A stretch of 64,000 nt of DNA, from the NCBI RefSeq assembly GCF_006439355.1, contig NZ_VFTG01000002.1:348485-412484 (forward strand), read 5' to 3'. The notes under the pieces are model-generated. The model did no database searches, was not told where the DNA came from, and saw only the letters and a list, made by a program, of their open reading frames with translations. Shown here one piece after another: positions 63,052 to 64,000 of this stretch (within the stretch, counting starts at the first letter, position 1; the number at the start of each line of letters is the position of its first letter). The DNA comes from Mesorhizobium sp. B4-1-3. Its GTDB lineage: Bacteria; Pseudomonadota; Alphaproteobacteria; Rhizobiales; Rhizobiaceae. The translations under genes were made by a program, and so were the position numbers.

Positions 63052-63512
63052 GCGCAAGGTTTTCGCTCGCCTCGCTGGCCCTGCTGCTGGCGCTGTTCTT
63101 CGCCGGCACGGCGCAGGCCGTGAAGCCCGATGAGGTGCTGCAGGACCCGGCATTGGAGGCGAGAGCGCGCGCTCTCTCGGAAGGCCTTCGCTGCATGGTC
63201 TGCCAGAACCAGTCGATCGACGAATCCGACGCCGATCTTGCTCGCGACCTGCGCGTCCTCGTGCGCCAGCGCCTCGTCGCTGGCGACAGCGACCAGCAGG
63301 TGATGGATTACATCGTCTCGCGCTACGGCGAGTTCGTGCTCTTGAAGCCGCGTTTCAGCCTGCGCAACGCGCTTTTGTGGGGCACGCCGGTGCTTCTGCT
63401 ACTGGCCGGCGGCCTGTTCATTGTGCTGAGCAGCCGCTCGCGCCGCCCGGCATCGAACAGCGTTCTCAGCGCCGAGGAACAGGCGGCGCTGGATAAAATG
63501 CTGCGCGACTAG
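63048..63512 (+). CDS. ccmH: Thiol-oxidoreductase-like CcmH/CycL
   Basis: 154 residues: signal peptide (LALLLALFFAGTAQA), the redox-active LRCMVC (Cys49/Cys52) with following QNQSIDESDADLARDLR, then a C-terminal membrane helix (LLWGTPVLLLLAGGLFIVLS). It reduces apocytochrome thiols before heme ligation. ATG 63048 overlaps ccmF. It is the last ccm gene, with degP following in the same direction. Confidence 0.95.
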   Translation: MSARFSLASLALLLALFFAGTAQAVKPDEVLQDPALEARARALSEGLRCMVCQNQSIDESDADLARDLRVLVRQRLVAGDSDQQVMDYIVSRYGEFVLLKPRFSLRNALLWGTPVLLLLAGGLFIVLSSRSRRPASNSVLSAEEQAALDKMLRD

Positions 63513-63638
63513 CGAGCCAATCCCAACATTACAAAACTTTCATGTACCGGAAATGGCGCCGTAATGTGCGGCTCTCTAATCCTCTTGCCCGAGGATGCTT
63601 CGCCTGAGCGCATCCCTTCGAAAGAGGAAACGAATCCC

Positions 63639-64000
63639 ATGAACATTGCCCCCAATTCATATTCCCGCACCCGCAAGCGCCTGATGGCCGCCGCCGCCTC
63701 CCTGGCCGTTGTCGGCACGGTCGGCGCGGGCATGCTCGCAACCGGCACCGCCCCCGTGCTGGCCGATGCCGTGCGCGTCGAAGCCCCGCAAATGCCGAGT
63801 TTCGCCGATGTGGTCGAGCACGTCTCACCGGCCGTCGTCAGCGTCAAGGTCAAGGCCAAGATCCAGCCGACGGCCGATGACGGCTCCGACGACCAGGACG
63901 GCTTCGAAAACCTGCCCGACAACCCGCAGCTGCGCCGCTTCTTCAAGGAATTCCGCGGCTTCGGCGACCAGGGCGGCCAGTTCGGCATGCGTCGCTTCAA
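63639..64000 (+). CDS. degP: Periplasmic serine protease DegP/HtrA (3' cut by window end)
   Basis: The first 120 or so codons run off the window. The N terminus is basic (NSYSRTRKRLMAA) then a signal peptide ending near APVLADA. The mature start VEAPQMPSFADVVEHVSPAV is the typical HtrA/DegP opening (VVSVKVKAK), before the catalytic domain. In rhizobia degP commonly follows cycHJKL. It degrades misfolded periplasmic proteins. GAAAGAGGAAA precedes the ATG. Confidence 0.88.
   Translation, partial: MNIAPNSYSRTRKRLMAAAASLAVVGTVGAGMLATGTAPVLADAVRVEAPQMPSFADVVEHVSPAVVSVKVKAKIQPTADDGSDDQDGFENLPDNPQLRRFFKEFRGFGDQGGQFGMRRF

Overview
The window looks like a chromosomal stretch of a rhizobial alphaproteobacterium, most likely Mesorhizobium or a close relative. 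The signs are high GC with strong GC3 bias, a betI-betC-betA-betB choline-sulfate locus, a Ros/MucR-type regulator, a FeuN/FeuP/FeuQ-like locus beside cycHJKL (ccmIEFH) and degP, and several copies of two-palindrome intergenic elements typical of Rhizobiales. I see no rRNA, CRISPR array, transposase or integrase. This is mostly core-like chromosome with a few accessory patches.

Layout. 1-5.3 kb: a membrane HEAT-repeat protein (cut by the window edge) coupled to a family 2 glycosyltransferase, an Hpt-domain gene with an unclear start, tRNA-Pro(CGG), and a GDP-mannose pyrophosphorylase fused to an AGE-type sugar isomerase. 5.3-11.8 kb: leftward bet operon (betI, betC, a serine/threonine dehydratase, betA, betB) with a good BetI-like operator. 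11.8-16.9 kb: thiolase, asparaginase, a frameshifted methyltransferase, a Tat-exported repeat protein and a GreA/B-like factor. 17.3-22.6 kb: both methylmalonyl-CoA mutase subunits and a HerA-like ATPase.

23-30.5 kb is the main accessory region. A short AraC-type regulator and an AT-rich upstream region precede a hypothetical protein, a 1497-residue trimeric autotransporter adhesin, an IalB-family protein, a membrane-anchored cysteine-containing protein and a DUF4189 protein. All are co-directional, and the first two overlap by ATGA. 30.5-42 kb holds housekeeping and stress genes: PaiB-like, L,D-transpeptidase, haloacid dehalogenase, ilvE-like, sodB, two cytochromes c, SET protein, oligopeptidase B, mucR, sufE. 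42-50.2 kb holds a DivJ-like kinase, a peptidoglycan-binding protein, a frameshifted ParD-type antitoxin, DUF1491/DUF2336/DUF1254/DUF1214 proteins and a class A PBP.

51-55.2 kb: a TetR regulator is divergent from a GTG-started FAD/GcvT dimethylglycine-dehydrogenase-like enzyme, followed by a non-pyrrolysine MttB-family methyltransferase. A strong 30-bp dyad lies in the divergent promoter. With the bet operon this suggests extensive use of methylated amines. 55.3-64 kb: an orphan DUF3168 phage/GTA-tail-like gene, a SnoaL-like protein, feuN-feuP-feuQ, a 17-kDa-antigen-like lipoprotein, ccmI-ccmE-ccmF-ccmH and the start of degP. The Ccm system would mature the two c-type cytochromes encoded at 35-36.5 kb.

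The most striking observations are the adhesin cassette, the dyad-controlled FAD/GcvT-MttB locus, the dehydratase inside the bet operon, the pyrophosphorylase-AGE fusion, two clear single-base frameshifts (14.8 kb and 44.87 kb), and the family of two-hairpin mosaic elements placed against stop codons.
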